Below are positions 9,352-18,108 of a stretch of 64,000 nucleotides of DNA, in pieces. The notes under the pieces were generated by a model that saw nothing but the letters and a program-made list of their open reading frames with translations, had not been told where the DNA came from and searched no databases. Each line of letters opens with the position of its first letter. The stretch's first letter is position 1. The translations under genes were made by a program, and so were the position numbers. The DNA comes from Terriglobia bacterium (GTDB lineage: Bacteria > Acidobacteriota > Terriglobia > Acidiferrales > UBA7541), in assembly GCA_020073605.1 (NCBI GenBank), contig JAIQEW010000005.1, positions 248,001 through 312,000 of the forward strand. Direction: 5' to 3'.

Positions 9352-10122
9352 TCAGCGGTCGAGAAAGGCGCGAAGGCGGGCGTGGCCTGCGCGGCTGACA
9401 GGGAGCTGCGCCCCGGTGGTCAGAACGGCAACGTGGGTGTCCTTGCCGTACGGCTCGATCTTGACGACGCGCTCGAGATTGACGATGTAGGAGCGGTGGA
9501 TGCGCAGAAAGCGCGAGGGATCGAGCGCGGTTTCGAGGCTCGAGATCGTCTGCTGCTTCAGGTGCTTCTTGCCGCCTGAAGCGAGGGCGACGTAATCGTC
9601 CTGTGCCTCGGCGTAGTCGAGCTTCGCAACCGGGATGATGAAGACGCTCGTGCCGTCGCGCACCGGGATGCGGTCGAGATATTGCGACGGGGGGCGCGCG
9701 GCGGCGGCCAGCTCCATGGCGGGGAGCAACGCGGACGGCAATTTGCCCGACAGGCGCTCCTTGGCGCGCTCCAGCGCCGCTTCGAAGCGTGCAGCGCTGA
9801 TGGGCTTCAGCAGGTAATCCACGGCGTGCACCTCAAAGGCGCGGATGGCGAACGTGTCGTAGGCGGTGACGAAAATGACGGCGCGATCGGCACCGATCAA
9901 TTCGAGCACCTCGAAGCCGTCGAGCTTCGGCATCTGGATATCGAGAAACAGGAGATCGGGATCGAGCTCCGCGGCGCACTTTACGGCCTCGAAGCCGTTC
10001 GCACATTCGGCGACGATTTCGATTTCCGCGTGCGCGGAGAGGAATTCGCGAAGCACTTGGCGGGCCAGGTCCTCGTCGTCCACAATCATCGTCCGTATCT
10101 TCTTGTTTTCCTCGCGAGTCAC
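9352..10122 (-). CDS. LytTR-family response regulator
   Basis: An N-terminal receiver (MIVDDEDLARQVL, phospho-Asp in LLFLDIQMPK, Lys in YLLKPIS) is followed by a C-terminal LytTR DNA-binding domain (from about residue 155; FLRIHRSYIVNL is the typical core). The start is the GTG at 10122, which overlaps the TGA of the kinase gene upstream in the GTGA arrangement, so translation is coupled. LytTR regulators usually control envelope, autolysis or exopolysaccharide genes. Together with the kinase and the LiaF-like gene before it, an envelope-stress role is inferred. Confidence 0.9.
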   Translation of the reverse strand: MTREENKKIRTMIVDDEDLARQVLREFLSAHAEIEIVAECANGFEAVKCAAELDPDLLFLDIQMPKLDGFEVLELIGADRAVIFVTAYDTFAIRAFEVHAVDYLLKPISAARFEAALERAKERLSGKLPSALLPAMELAAAARPPSQYLDRIPVRDGTSVFIIPVAKLDYAEAQDDYVALASGGKKHLKQQTISSLETALDPSRFLRIHRSYIVNLERVVKIEPYGKDTHVAVLTTGAQLPVSRAGHARLRAFLDR

Positions 10123-11189
10123 GAAGATCGCTCCTTGGTTTCGGCGGGAAGCCGGATCGCGACGCGAAAGCACTGGCCTTCGATGTTGGTGCCAAAGCTG
10201 GCCCGGCCGGCGTAACGCGCTTCGAGCCGCTGGCGAACGTTGGCAAGCCCAACGCCGTTTCTGCGGCGCGGCGGGGCCTCGGGATCGAAGAGATTTTCGA
10301 CGACGATCGAGATATCGCCGTCACGGCACTCGGCCGAGAGACGAATCCAGCCACCTTCGACGAGATTCGCAATGCCGTGCCCCACGGCGTTTTCAACGAG
10401 CGGTTGGAGCAGGAGCGGCGGCACTTGCGCGGTCAGGGCCTCGGGGTCGATCGCTTCTTCCATACGAAGCCGGGCGCCGTAGCGGATTTTTTCCACGGCC
10501 AGGAATGCGTGAACGAGGGAGATCTCTTCCTCGAAAGGAATCGACGGCTTTTCGCCGAGGCCCAACGTGCGCCGCAAAAAGTCGCCGAGCAGGATGCACA
10601 TCTCGCGGGCCTTCGACGGGTCGGAGGCCGTGAGAGCGCTGATCGAATTCAGGCTGTTGAACAGGAAATGAGGGTTCACCTGGGCCTTCAAGGCTCTCAA
10701 TTCCGCTTCGCGCGCGAGCACGCTCGCCTGCATTACGCGGGCTTCGGCTTCGCGGGAAGCCTCAACGGCCAGCAGCACGTAGTGGAATCCGACGGCAAGC
10801 AAGTAGAGAAGGACGCCGGTTCCGAACAGAAGAGGGAAGTCTTTAGAGAGCCGGACATCGACGCCGCGAAATTCCTCGAGCCCGGTAAGCATCCGGCCAA
10901 GAATCCTCGCCGCCAGCAGCCAGATCGCGCTCGCCACGAGTGCGGCGGCGATATGCGTCGCCAGAAAGCGCGGCAGGCTGGAGCGTTCGAGCGGTGTGGC
11001 CTGGCATGGATACCACGCCGCGAGACACACGAAGGCATACAGCAGACAGAGAATCAGGGATACGGTGGCTGCTTCGAGCCAGCTCAGGCCGCCGGGCACG
11101 GCGAGCAGATACGTGAGCATTCCGGCGAGAGGAATCCAGCCCAGGAGGTAGAGCAGAAGCCGGCGGAGTTGGGCGAGAATGGGGTGCAT
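10119..11189 (-). CDS. LytS-type sensor histidine kinase
   Basis: Start set at the ATG at 11189 (MHPILAQLRRLLLYL), eight bases after the stop of the preceding gene; the open extension upstream is not used. The protein has four predicted membrane segments in the first 160 residues. A His_kinase domain follows with the phospho-histidine in NPHFLFNSLNSI, then an HATPase domain with the N box LVENAVGHGI. This is the kinase class that pairs with LytTR regulators, and its partner follows with a 4-base overlap. No extracellular sensor domain is visible, so the signal may be sensed in or through the membrane, perhaps by the LiaF-like protein encoded just before. Confidence 0.9.
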   Translation of the reverse strand: MHPILAQLRRLLLYLLGWIPLAGMLTYLLAVPGGLSWLEAATVSLILCLLYAFVCLAAWYPCQATPLERSSLPRFLATHIAAALVASAIWLLAARILGRMLTGLEEFRGVDVRLSKDFPLLFGTGVLLYLLAVGFHYVLLAVEASREAEARVMQASVLAREAELRALKAQVNPHFLFNSLNSISALTASDPSKAREMCILLGDFLRRTLGLGEKPSIPFEEEISLVHAFLAVEKIRYGARLRMEEAIDPEALTAQVPPLLLQPLVENAVGHGIANLVEGGWIRLSAECRDGDISIVVENLFDPEAPPRRRNGVGLANVRQRLEARYAGRASFGTNIEGQCFRVAIRLPAETKERSS

Positions 11190-11197
11190 GAGAGCGG

Positions 11198-12316
11198 TCA
11201 GTTCTTGACGTTCAGGCCTCCAAAAATCGAGACGCCTTTGATGATCAGTTTTTTCGGAGGGGGACCGGCCGGTGATCCTGAGCCGGATGGGGATTGACTC
11301 GGCGGCTCCGGATGGCGAGTTCTGTCGCTGGCGCCTCCAAAGATTCCGACGTTTTCGAGGACCACTTCCCAATTCGCGGGAACGCGAATCTCACCGCCGC
11401 CGAAAATGGTGACAATTTCAATGTGAGTTTCGGGGCCTTGAATGTCGGCCTCTGTCAGATCGATGTCGAAGCCCCCGAAGATAGAAACAACCTCGCCGCC
11501 AAGGAAGTTCTTGGTGACGTAGCGGCGCCGCCCTCCCCAGAAGACGTTGACCAAGTTGAGCCGTGGTTCCGACGTTGCAGACCAGTTGCGGGGAGCTTGC
11601 CATGAGCCGTGCATGCGCCCACGGTAGTCATCCGTGCGCTGCTGAAAATCATTCCAGGGTCTCGCGGATGAGCGCATGCGCTCGCCGAATTCATCCATGC
11701 GGCGGCCGAAATCACGCCACGGATCCGCGGGCTCGCGCGCGCCACGGGCGTAATCCTGCCCGAAGTTGGCTTGTGTTTGCGGCCCGGCACCTGGATGCGG
11801 CCCGCCAAACGGAGGCGGCACGCTACCGGGCGGTGGCACATCCATTGGAGGCGGCACGCTACCCGGGACGTTCGGAGTTCCGGCAGCGGGCGGCGGCACG
11901 TCAATCGGAGGCGGCGCATCGCTCGTAACATTGGGAGCTCCGGGAGTGGGTGCGGGGGGCGGCACCGGATGGTCCTCCCAGTTGGATCTGTTTTCGTACC
12001 TCCGCAAGATCAGGAGCACGCCCACGCAAATCAGAAAGACGGGCCAAATCGTCGCGATGCGGATGTAGTTGAACCCGAGTTCCTCGAGTTGGAAGGAAAT
12101 CCCGAGGAGGGTGAGGAATCCACCCCAGAAGCGCCCCACCGAATTCTGATCTCCGAGAAGTTTCCTTAGACCGAAGTAGATCAGGATGAGAGGCCAAAAC
12201 AGAAATACCTTGCCTGCCTCGACGAATCCGAGCTGGTCGAGCAGTAGCACAAAGCCCAGCAACACAATCAGCACGCCGATGACGAGATGGCGGCTTGGGT
12301 GCCGTGGCTCAAACAC
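11198..12316 (-). CDS. LiaF-like membrane protein with Pro-rich linker
   Basis: The start is taken as GTG at 12316, preceded by AGAGGAGA and overlapping the upstream stop by eight bases. The N-terminal 100 residues hold four hydrophobic segments in two repeats (GVLIVLLGFVLLLDQLGF; GFLTLLGISFQLEELGF) like the LiaI/LiaF transmembrane module. A long Pro/Gly-rich linker with repeated VPPP blocks follows. The C-terminal domain has repeated I-FGG motifs (VVSIFGGFDIDL, IVTIFGGGEI, VGIFGGAS, VSIFGGLNV), as in the cell-wall-active antibiotic response family. In Firmicutes LiaF restrains the LiaS kinase. Here it sits next to a LytS/LytTR pair, so a similar sensory or inhibitory role is inferred. Confidence 0.8.
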   Translation of the reverse strand: MFEPRHPSRHLVIGVLIVLLGFVLLLDQLGFVEAGKVFLFWPLILIYFGLRKLLGDQNSVGRFWGGFLTLLGISFQLEELGFNYIRIATIWPVFLICVGVLLILRRYENRSNWEDHPVPPPAPTPGAPNVTSDAPPPIDVPPPAAGTPNVPGSVPPPMDVPPPGSVPPPFGGPHPGAGPQTQANFGQDYARGAREPADPWRDFGRRMDEFGERMRSSARPWNDFQQRTDDYRGRMHGSWQAPRNWSATSEPRLNLVNVFWGGRRRYVTKNFLGGEVVSIFGGFDIDLTEADIQGPETHIEIVTIFGGGEIRVPANWEVVLENVGIFGGASDRTRHPEPPSQSPSGSGSPAGPPPKKLIIKGVSIFGGLNVKN

Positions 12317-12650
12317 CGGGCTTTTCTCCTCTGGAACGAACGGAACGCCCGCGTGTCTGGCCGGGTAGAACCACCGGCAGGAGCATGGCGATGCCGACGG
12401 CCACCAGAAGCGACGGCCAGAATTCACAAACGGCCGCGAAGCCCGTGAGATTGAAGCGCGCGGCCACAAGGTTCCAGGCCGTCGCGACGATCATCGAAAC
12501 GGGCCAAAGATTGGGTGAAGTGGCATGCTCGTAACCAAGCATGCCCAATTGAATCACAGTTCCGAGGAAAATCAGCGCACCAGCCGGAAACAGGACTGCT
12601 GTCCGGGAAATTGACTTGCCGGAAACGAACTGGGATTCCGCTGCGGTCAT
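12309..12650 (-). CDS. Small membrane protein, first gene of the LiaF-like/LytS/LytTR operon
   Basis: Of the possible starts, the ATG at 12650 is chosen because GGAGGAG lies six bases before it. The 113-residue product has three to four hydrophobic segments (VLFPAGALIFLGTVIQLGML; a middle pair; SLLVAVGIAMLLPVVL). It resembles the LiaI-type hydrophobic module also seen in the following gene, so it may be a paralogue of that module. Its stop overlaps the GTG start of the LiaF-like gene. No enzyme motif seen. Confidence 0.75.
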   Translation of the reverse strand: MTAAESQFVSGKSISRTAVLFPAGALIFLGTVIQLGMLGYEHATSPNLWPVSMIVATAWNLVAARFNLTGFAAVCEFWPSLLVAVGIAMLLPVVLPGQTRGRSVRSRGEKPGV

Positions 12651-12803
12651 TGCCATCTCCTCCGGTCCAAACTCAGAACTGAACATGGCGGGAGATTACC
12701 GGCAACACCCCGGGCCGTCCCGGACTTTTCGGCGAATGGCGGCGGATTACCGGCGAATGGCGGTTGCAGGAGAGCGGGCGCGACCAGCTGCCGGGCGGAG
12801 TCC

Positions 12804-13286
12804 TCAGCGGCAGCCCGCGCCCTGAGCAGGGCAGACCGGCTGTCCAGCGATTCCGGCGTTGTGGACGGCGAGGACGGAATGGAGGGCCGTGTTCGCCGTC
12901 GCGCCAACCATCCAGAATCCCTTCGCTCTCCCGGTCCGTTCGGAGCGCGCTTTCGTGTGGTGCTGCAGGAGAAGCTGGACTCCCGTGAGCGCCATGCCGA
13001 TGCTGTACATCCTCGCGCGTCCCGGACGGCTTCCGAAGAGGGGATTGATTTCGTGGACGCGAGGGTTGCTGCTGAGAGCCCACTGCGTCGTCTCTATGTC
13101 GGCGATCGTCGCCCCGATCTGGAGCCCGGCGAAAATCCAGAATTTTTTGTCGGCGACTTTTGGATGTGATTTCAGAGCCGGTGCGTCAGGCGATTTGGGA
13201 GGATCCGGTTGAGTCTCAGATTGCGCCTTAGCCGGCGCGACAGCAAAGCAGAGAAGCATGATTGCAATTGCGAGGTTCCTTTTCAT
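12804..13286 (-). CDS. Exported hypothetical protein
   Basis: 160 residues beginning MKRNLAIAIMLLCFAVAPAKAQ, a clear signal peptide with cleavage after AKA. The mature part has two weakly hydrophobic helices (FWIFAGLQIGATIADIETTQ and MYSIGMALTGVQLLLQHH) and ends in a Cys-containing tail. The pattern is like acidobacterial envelope proteins of unknown function in which a D-x-E-x-T-T motif lies in the first helix. No function can be assigned. The small membrane gene upstream on the same strand is 108 bases away. Confidence 0.6.
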   Translation of the reverse strand: MKRNLAIAIMLLCFAVAPAKAQSETQPDPPKSPDAPALKSHPKVADKKFWIFAGLQIGATIADIETTQWALSSNPRVHEINPLFGSRPGRARMYSIGMALTGVQLLLQHHTKARSERTGRAKGFWMVGATANTALHSVLAVHNAGIAGQPVCPAQGAGCR

Positions 13287-13394
13287 GGGCCCTATTCCTT
13301 TGGGATATTGGTTTCCTGTGGATAGATTTGCAGCTAATTGCGCGGAGGTCCTGGAGAGTGCGGGTCGATGGGGATTGCAGTGCGACGCACTCGA

Positions 13395-13757
13395 TCATAG
13401 CGTCATCCCAAGCCAGAAGGCCGCCACGAGGACTCCCGCGAGCAGGAGCACGAGGCGCAGCCGCTTCTTCCTCGCGGCATACACAATAGCTCCCATCGCG
13501 CAGAGGAGAAACAGGAGCTCGGGCCAGAAGAGCCGGGAGTCGAATGCGCCGGGCCACTGGCCGGCCTCGTCCCGGAGCCAGATCGATGCGAACGAAGTGG
13601 CCGCAGCGAGTGAGATGGCGATGACGCCCCCGAGCGCCATGCCCTTCGCCCAATCCGGTATGACCCAGTCCCGTCTGGTCTCGCGCCAATCCAGCCACGT
13701 CAGCGCGACGACCAGCCCCACCAAAATCAGAACGAAAACCGCCACGTCCCCTCCCAA
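13395..13757 (-). CDS. Small four-helix membrane protein, unknown
   Basis: 120 residues with four hydrophobic segments (VAVFVLILVGLVVALTWL; MALGGVIAISLAAATSF; LLFLLCAMGAIVYAA; LVLLLAGVLVAAFWLG) and positive residues between them. The frame is preferred over a longer overlapping frame on the same strand because only this one shows a coherent membrane pattern. Family not recognised. Confidence 0.55.
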   Translation of the reverse strand: MGGDVAVFVLILVGLVVALTWLDWRETRRDWVIPDWAKGMALGGVIAISLAAATSFASIWLRDEAGQWPGAFDSRLFWPELLFLLCAMGAIVYAARKKRLRLVLLLAGVLVAAFWLGMTL

Positions 13758-14289
13758 GCTCGCGCGATTCCGAGTTGCTGGAGCCGCGCGAAGGCCGCTG
13801 GCGTCGATTCACACCCTCAGAGCGGCGCCGCGTGTTTCCCCCGACGGATCCGCTGCCTCGACGACTACCTCCACCTCTTCAAATCCGAGCCGTACTGTTA
13901 CGCAGGCCAAAATCGCGCGCCTGCATGTCCGAGAGCCTTGCAAGCGGTGACATCAATCCCTGAATGGATTGGCAATCCGCCAACCAAATGGCTAATACGA
14001 CTCCCGGGACGGCGACCTGCTATGTGCCAGTGGCTCAAGGGGATGGCGTCGTCGGCAGAGAGTGCCGAATAGGGAACGGCGGTAAGTGCGGATTTCGCTT
14101 AGCTGGAGTTCCCAAACCCGGCAACTGGTTAGATTAGAGAAGAAGGCCTTTGCACGTCAGGGGCGCTTCGAGGGCTTCCAATGCCGCCAAGAAATTGGGT
14201 ACTAGTAAGGGGTCCCGTTGCGCTCCTCACAACGAGCCGGAAGGGGCGAGATTGGCGATCTGATCCGATCTGCTACGATAAACGGGCAC
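13758..14289. other. Intergenic, no gene seen
   Basis: About 530 bases. The left half is GC-rich with accidental open frames. The right half contains a run of motifs that loosely recall a cobalamin riboswitch, but the pairing does not hold up and no B12 gene follows. The right end carries the extended -10 of the GDPD gene. Confidence 0.5.
14271..14279 (+). promoter_or_regulatory. Extended -10 promoter of the GDPD gene
   Basis: TGC-TACGAT, a TGn extension plus a -10-like hexamer, lies 10 bases before the ATG at 14290. The same layout occurs before several other genes in this window. Confidence 0.4.
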
Positions 14290-15015
14290 ATGCGAGCCCC
14301 TTGGATCATCGCGCATCGAGGCGCTTCGGGCCACGCGCCGGAGAATACTCTGGCTGCGTTCGAGCAGGCCGTGGCGCTGGGGGCGCAATTCATCGAGACG
14401 GACCTGCACCTCACGAGGGACGCCCGGTTCGTCGCCATACACGACAGCACGCTTGACCGGACGACAAACGGCCACGGGGAGGTGCGCAACTTCACGCTGG
14501 CGGAGCTTCGCAAACTGGACGCGGGCATGTGGTTCGACCGTTCGTTTATGGAGCAGCGCATCCCGACGCTCGAGGACGTGCTGGCATTCGCCCTGAAGCA
14601 CGACGTGGTTTTCTACCTCGAGATCAAGTACGAGGCGGCCTGGGGGATGCATCACGCCCTCGCCGCGGCTTTGCAGGGAACCGACAACGCGTCGCGGACG
14701 ATCGTGATTTCATTCGATCCATCGACGCTGGCTTCGCTGCGGCGGCTCAACGCGTCGATCATGCTGGGGCTGCTCGTTGAGGAGCCGAAGCCCGGGATGG
14801 TCCAGGAGGCGGTGAATGCGGGCGCGCGGCAGGTTTGCCCGCGCTGGGACCTGGTGACGCGCGAGTTGGTGGAGGAGGCGCACCGCTCGGACCTGCACGT
14901 GGTGACCTGGACCCTGAACGAAGCGGACAAGATGCGGGGCGCGATCGAGGCGGGCGTGGACGGGATCATGACGGATGTGCCGGACCGGCTCCGCGCGGTG
15001 ATCGAAGACAGGTAG
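14290..15015 (+). CDS. Glycerophosphodiester phosphodiesterase
   Basis: Hydrolyses glycerophosphodiesters to glycerol-3-phosphate and an alcohol. The start is the ATG at 14290 (MRAPWIIAHRGASG), where the TIM barrel begins. Family motifs in order are AHRG (catalytic His), APENT (metal Glu), ETDLHLTRD with the second metal residue pair, IHDST with the second catalytic His, FYLEIK, and the C-terminal WTLNEADKMR and VDGIMTD. The length of 241 residues is normal for cytoplasmic GDPDs. No signal peptide, so intracellular lipid turnover is likely. It stands alone and converges on rsmA. Confidence 0.92.
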   Translation: MRAPWIIAHRGASGHAPENTLAAFEQAVALGAQFIETDLHLTRDARFVAIHDSTLDRTTNGHGEVRNFTLAELRKLDAGMWFDRSFMEQRIPTLEDVLAFALKHDVVFYLEIKYEAAWGMHHALAAALQGTDNASRTIVISFDPSTLASLRRLNASIMLGLLVEEPKPGMVQEAVNAGARQVCPRWDLVTRELVEEAHRSDLHVVTWTLNEADKMRGAIEAGVDGIMTDVPDRLRAVIEDR

Positions 15016-15054
15016 CCACGAAGGTTTCCCCCCCTCGCAGCCATCACCCGGGAT

Positions 15055-15843
15055 TCAAATGAGATTCGCAAATAGCGCGGCGAAGTGCGCGAGTGTGAGC
15101 TGCTCGGCGCGCGCGTCCGGACGCAGGCCGCAGGCGGCGAGCGCAGCGTGGATGCGCTGGTCCGGCGCCATCGCGCGCAGATTGTTGCGGAGCGTTTTGC
15201 GCTTTTGCCCGAAGCATGCCTGCACAAAAGTGAGGAATCTCTTTTCATCGGCGACATGCAGGGAAGCGCGCTCGCCGGGAAGGGTCATGGAAACGAGAGC
15301 CGACCTGACGCGCGGAGGCGGGCGAAATGCGCCGGGCGGAATTCGCAAGGCGATTTCGGGCTTTGTATAGAACTGGCACGCAGCGGAAAGATATGCGTAC
15401 TCGTGGCGACCGGGGCGCGCCACGATCCGCTCGGCGACTTCGAGTTGCATGACGACGTGAATCGAGGTGATTCGTTCTGCGTAGCCGAACAGGTGATGGA
15501 GGATCGGCGAGGTGATGTAGTACGGCAGATTGCCGTACACGCGGAATTTGCCGGGGGCCAGCTTTCCGATGTCGAGCTTGAGGACGTCGCCGGCAACGAC
15601 TTCGACGCCGGGCCATTTCTCCGGCTCGGCGCGAAGGCTTTGCGCCAATCCTTCGGCGAGGCGCGCGTCGGCCTCGATGGCAACGACGCGGCTCCCCTCG
15701 GCGGCCAAGAGATGCGTCATCTCGCCGTGGCCCGCGCCGATCTCGATCCAGGTTTCGTCCGGAGTGCGCGGCAGGGTATCGAGAATGCGTTGTTGCCAGC
15801 TTGCGTCCGCGAGGAAATGTTGACCCATCCGCTGTCGCGCCAT
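15055..15843 (-). CDS. rsmA: 16S rRNA dimethyladenosine transferase
   Basis: Dimethylates the two adjacent adenines near the 3' end of 16S rRNA. Start set at the ATG at 15843 (MARQRMGQHFLAD), where homology begins. The SAM site is IEIGAGHGEMTHLLA, with acidic VVAIEAD and VVAGDVLK. The catalytic motif is NLPYYITSPILHHLF, the signature of KsgA/RsmA. The length of 262 residues is normal. It is on the opposite strand to glgA, with 115 bases of divergent promoter space between them. Confidence 0.95.
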   Translation of the reverse strand: MARQRMGQHFLADASWQQRILDTLPRTPDETWIEIGAGHGEMTHLLAAEGSRVVAIEADARLAEGLAQSLRAEPEKWPGVEVVAGDVLKLDIGKLAPGKFRVYGNLPYYITSPILHHLFGYAERITSIHVVMQLEVAERIVARPGRHEYAYLSAACQFYTKPEIALRIPPGAFRPPPRVRSALVSMTLPGERASLHVADEKRFLTFVQACFGQKRKTLRNNLRAMAPDQRIHAALAACGLRPDARAEQLTLAHFAALFANLI

Positions 15844-15908
15844 CGTGGGATTGAGTGTAGCAATGCGAAACAGGAGTAACAAATGCACCGTGACCGCCGG
15901 AGATTGGC

Positions 15909-15937
15909 TTGACGGATGCGGAAGCGTCCGCTACCGT
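15909..15937 (+). promoter_or_regulatory. Possible sigma-70 promoter of glgA
   Basis: TTGACG (15909-15914) and TACCGT (15932-15937) are separated by 17 bases. The -35 is good and the -10 is poor. The implied leader would be only about 15 bases. Confidence 0.3.
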
Positions 15938-15958
15938 TTTTATCTCGACTGACCGCGC

Positions 15959-17425
15959 ATGAAAATCCTGTTCGTATCCTCGGAAGGACTTCCGTATTCA
16001 AAAACCGGCGGGCTTGCGGATGTGGTCGAAGCGCTGCCCAAGGCGCTGCACGGGATGGGCCACGAGGTGGCTATCCTGCTGCCGAGGTATCACGGAAACA
16101 AGATCACGTCGACGCTGGTTTCGAGCGTGACGGTCGCGCTGGGCGACAGGCTGCGGTTTCCCGCGATTTGCGAGGGACCGTCGGTCGAAGGCGTCCGGTA
16201 CTTCTTCGTGGATGATCCCGCGTTTTTTGACCGCGCCCAGCTCTACGGCGACAAGACCGGCGATTATCCGGACAACGCGGAGCGCTTCGCCGAGTTTTCA
16301 CGCGCGGCAATCGAGTTCATGAAGCGCGTATGGCTGCCCGACGTGGTGCATTGCCACGATTGGCAGTCGGCGCTCGTGCCGGTGCTTTTGCGTACGCAGC
16401 ATGCGGCCGATCCGGTGGTACGTTCGCTGCCCGTGGTCTTCACGATTCACAACCTGGGATATCAGGGAGTGTTTCCACAGGAAGCGATGCGGAAAATCGG
16501 GCTGCCCGACAATCTGTTCACGATGGACGCGCTCGAATTCTACGGCAAGGTGAACTTCCTCAAGGGCGGCTTGATCTACGCCGATTATCTGACGACGGTG
16601 AGCCGCCGCTACGCGAAAGAAATTCAGACGCCGGAGTTCGGATCCGGGCTGGAGGGCGTCATCCGCAACCGGGCCGAACGGTTGGTGGGCATCCTGAACG
16701 GAGTGGACTACGGCGTTTGGAGCCCCGAAGCGGACAAGCTGATCGCTCAGAATTATTCGGCGCACAATCTCGACGGAAAGAAGGCGTGCAAGAAGGATCT
16801 TCTCGCGGCGTTCAAATTGCCGGAGGAGAATCTGGAGCGGCCGCTGATCGGGATCGTTTCGCGCTTCGCGGACCAGAAGGGATTTGACCTGATCGCGGAG
16901 ATTGCGGGCGACCTGATGAAAGAGAATCTCGCGATCGTCGCGCTGGGGACGGGCCAGCCGGAATACGAGAAGCTCTTCAAAGCGGTCGCGGAGAAATATT
17001 CGGCGCGCGTGGGCGTGAAAATCGGTTACGATAACACCCTCGCGCACAAAATCGAGGCCGGAGCGGACATGTTTTTGATGCCGTCCCGCTACGAGCCGTG
17101 CGGGCTGAACCAGATTTACAGCCTGCGCTACGGCACGGTTCCGGTGGTGCGCGCGACCGGCGGACTCGACGACACGATTCAGAACTTCGGTTCGAAGACA
17201 CAGCAGGGAACTGGGTTCAAGTTCGAGGAGTACGACGGAGAGGCGCTTCTCGCGTGCGTTCGGGCCGCGCTCAAGGCATACCGCGACCCGAAGGCGTGGC
17301 ACGCGGTGCAGGCCAACGGCATGGCAAAGGATTTTTCGTGGAAGACTTCCGCGGCGGCGTATGTCACGCTATATGAAGCAGCTAAGAGAGCTCGAATCCC
17401 AAGGGTAGCTGGATCATCTAAATAA
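15959..17425 (+). CDS. glgA: Glycogen synthase (ADP-glucose type)
   Basis: Transfers glucose from ADP-glucose to the growing alpha-1,4-glucan. The protein starts MKILFVSSEGLPYSKTGGLADVVEALPKAL-like, with the KTGGL loop that binds ADP-glucose. The C-terminal Rossmann domain has GIVSRFADQKG and the Glu-containing SRYEPCGLNQ loop of GT5 enzymes. The length of 488 residues fits bacterial GlgA. No other glg gene is in the window, so it is a detached glycogen gene. A thioredoxin gene follows 49 bases later and may be co-transcribed. Confidence 0.94.
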   Translation: MKILFVSSEGLPYSKTGGLADVVEALPKALHGMGHEVAILLPRYHGNKITSTLVSSVTVALGDRLRFPAICEGPSVEGVRYFFVDDPAFFDRAQLYGDKTGDYPDNAERFAEFSRAAIEFMKRVWLPDVVHCHDWQSALVPVLLRTQHAADPVVRSLPVVFTIHNLGYQGVFPQEAMRKIGLPDNLFTMDALEFYGKVNFLKGGLIYADYLTTVSRRYAKEIQTPEFGSGLEGVIRNRAERLVGILNGVDYGVWSPEADKLIAQNYSAHNLDGKKACKKDLLAAFKLPEENLERPLIGIVSRFADQKGFDLIAEIAGDLMKENLAIVALGTGQPEYEKLFKAVAEKYSARVGVKIGYDNTLAHKIEAGADMFLMPSRYEPCGLNQIYSLRYGTVPVVRATGGLDDTIQNFGSKTQQGTGFKFEEYDGEALLACVRAALKAYRDPKAWHAVQANGMAKDFSWKTSAAAYVTLYEAAKRARIPRVAGSSK

Positions 17426-17474
17426 CGGCGCGAGAACCGGCCGAGCGGTCCGGAAGGCGCTGTAAAGGGGAATC

Positions 17475-17810
17475 ATGGCAGACAACATCCAAGCCGTAAC
17501 AGACGCAAGTTTTCAGGCCGACGTAATCGAAGCCAGCAAGACGCAGCCCGTGATGGTCGATTTCTGGGCCGACTGGTGCCGGCCGTGCCACGCGCTGACA
17601 CCCACGGTCGAGGAGATCGCGCGGGAGCAAGCGGGTAAGATCAAGGTCGTGAAACTCAACGTCGATGAGAACATGAACGTGCCGGGAAAGTTCAACATCC
17701 GTGGCATACCGACCCTGTTGCTCTTCAAGGGCGGGCAGGTGGCGGACCAGATCGTCGGCGCGGTGCCGAAAGATCAGATCGTCAAGGCCATCGAGCGCCA
17801 CACCTCCTAG
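17475..17810 (+). CDS. trxA: Thioredoxin with a WCRPC active site
   Basis: The 111-residue single-domain protein has the thioredoxin fold: VMVDFWADWCRPC at the active site, the buried Asp before it, and the cis-proline loop RGIPTLLLFKGG. The active site is WCRPC instead of the usual WCGPC. AAGGGG precedes the ATG at a good distance. No signal peptide, so it is a cytoplasmic disulfide reductase. A Gly-to-Arg change between the cysteines should alter redox potential, which is an inference. It follows glgA on the same strand. Confidence 0.93.
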   Translation: MADNIQAVTDASFQADVIEASKTQPVMVDFWADWCRPCHALTPTVEEIAREQAGKIKVVKLNVDENMNVPGKFNIRGIPTLLLFKGGQVADQIVGAVPKDQIVKAIERHTS

Positions 17811-17843
17811 GCGCGATTCCTTCTCGAGTTGAAATCCTTCCAG

Positions 17844-17865
17844 GGGGCGGACCACGGTCCGCCCC
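17844..17865 (+). terminator. Hairpin after trxA
   Basis: GGGGCGGACC and GGTCCGCCCC form a perfect 10-bp inverted repeat around a two-base centre, 34 bases after the trxA stop. No T-run follows, so it may be a transcript-protecting stem or a REP-like palindrome and not a simple intrinsic terminator. Confidence 0.45.
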
Positions 17866-18102
17866 TAAGTGTTCCGCTGCGAGTTTGAGCTGCGCGACCG
17901 CAGCATGAACCAGTTTCTTGCGCCGACCACGGTGTCTTCGGCCACGATTAGAAACCTGACCTTTTAAATTCCGCCGGGTGAGTTGTCACCTTCTGTGAAG
18001 CTATCCACCGGAGTGTTGGAGTCTGGTATCCCCGTAATAGATCGCGCCCATATTAGCCGACACGCAGTGTGCGTCGTTGCGGCGCGCAGATCGAGACGGG
18101 AG

Positions 18103-18108
18103 TATAAT
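18103..18108 (+). promoter_or_regulatory. Consensus -10 (TATAAT) before the radical SAM gene
   Basis: TATAAT matches the -10 consensus fully and is 21 bases before the ATG at 18130. No convincing -35 is seen at 17 bases, and the leader would be about 15 bases without a clear ribosome site. Confidence 0.45.

Noticed and set aside
12731-12763. Short direct repeat GGCGAATGGCGG, two copies
   Set aside because: Only two copies of 12 bases in low-complexity GC-rich DNA, with no regular array; not a CRISPR or iteron.
13258-13950. 230-residue open frame on the plus strand
   Set aside because: It lies opposite two better-supported minus-strand genes and has the Ser/Thr/Arg-rich look of a shadow frame.
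13990-14190. Motifs recalling a cobalamin riboswitch (AATAGGGAA, GGCAACTGG, AGAAGGC)
   Set aside because: The order is suggestive, but the conserved P5 stem does not pair, key GUG and AC elements are off, and the next gene is a GDPD. A covariance-model search would decide.
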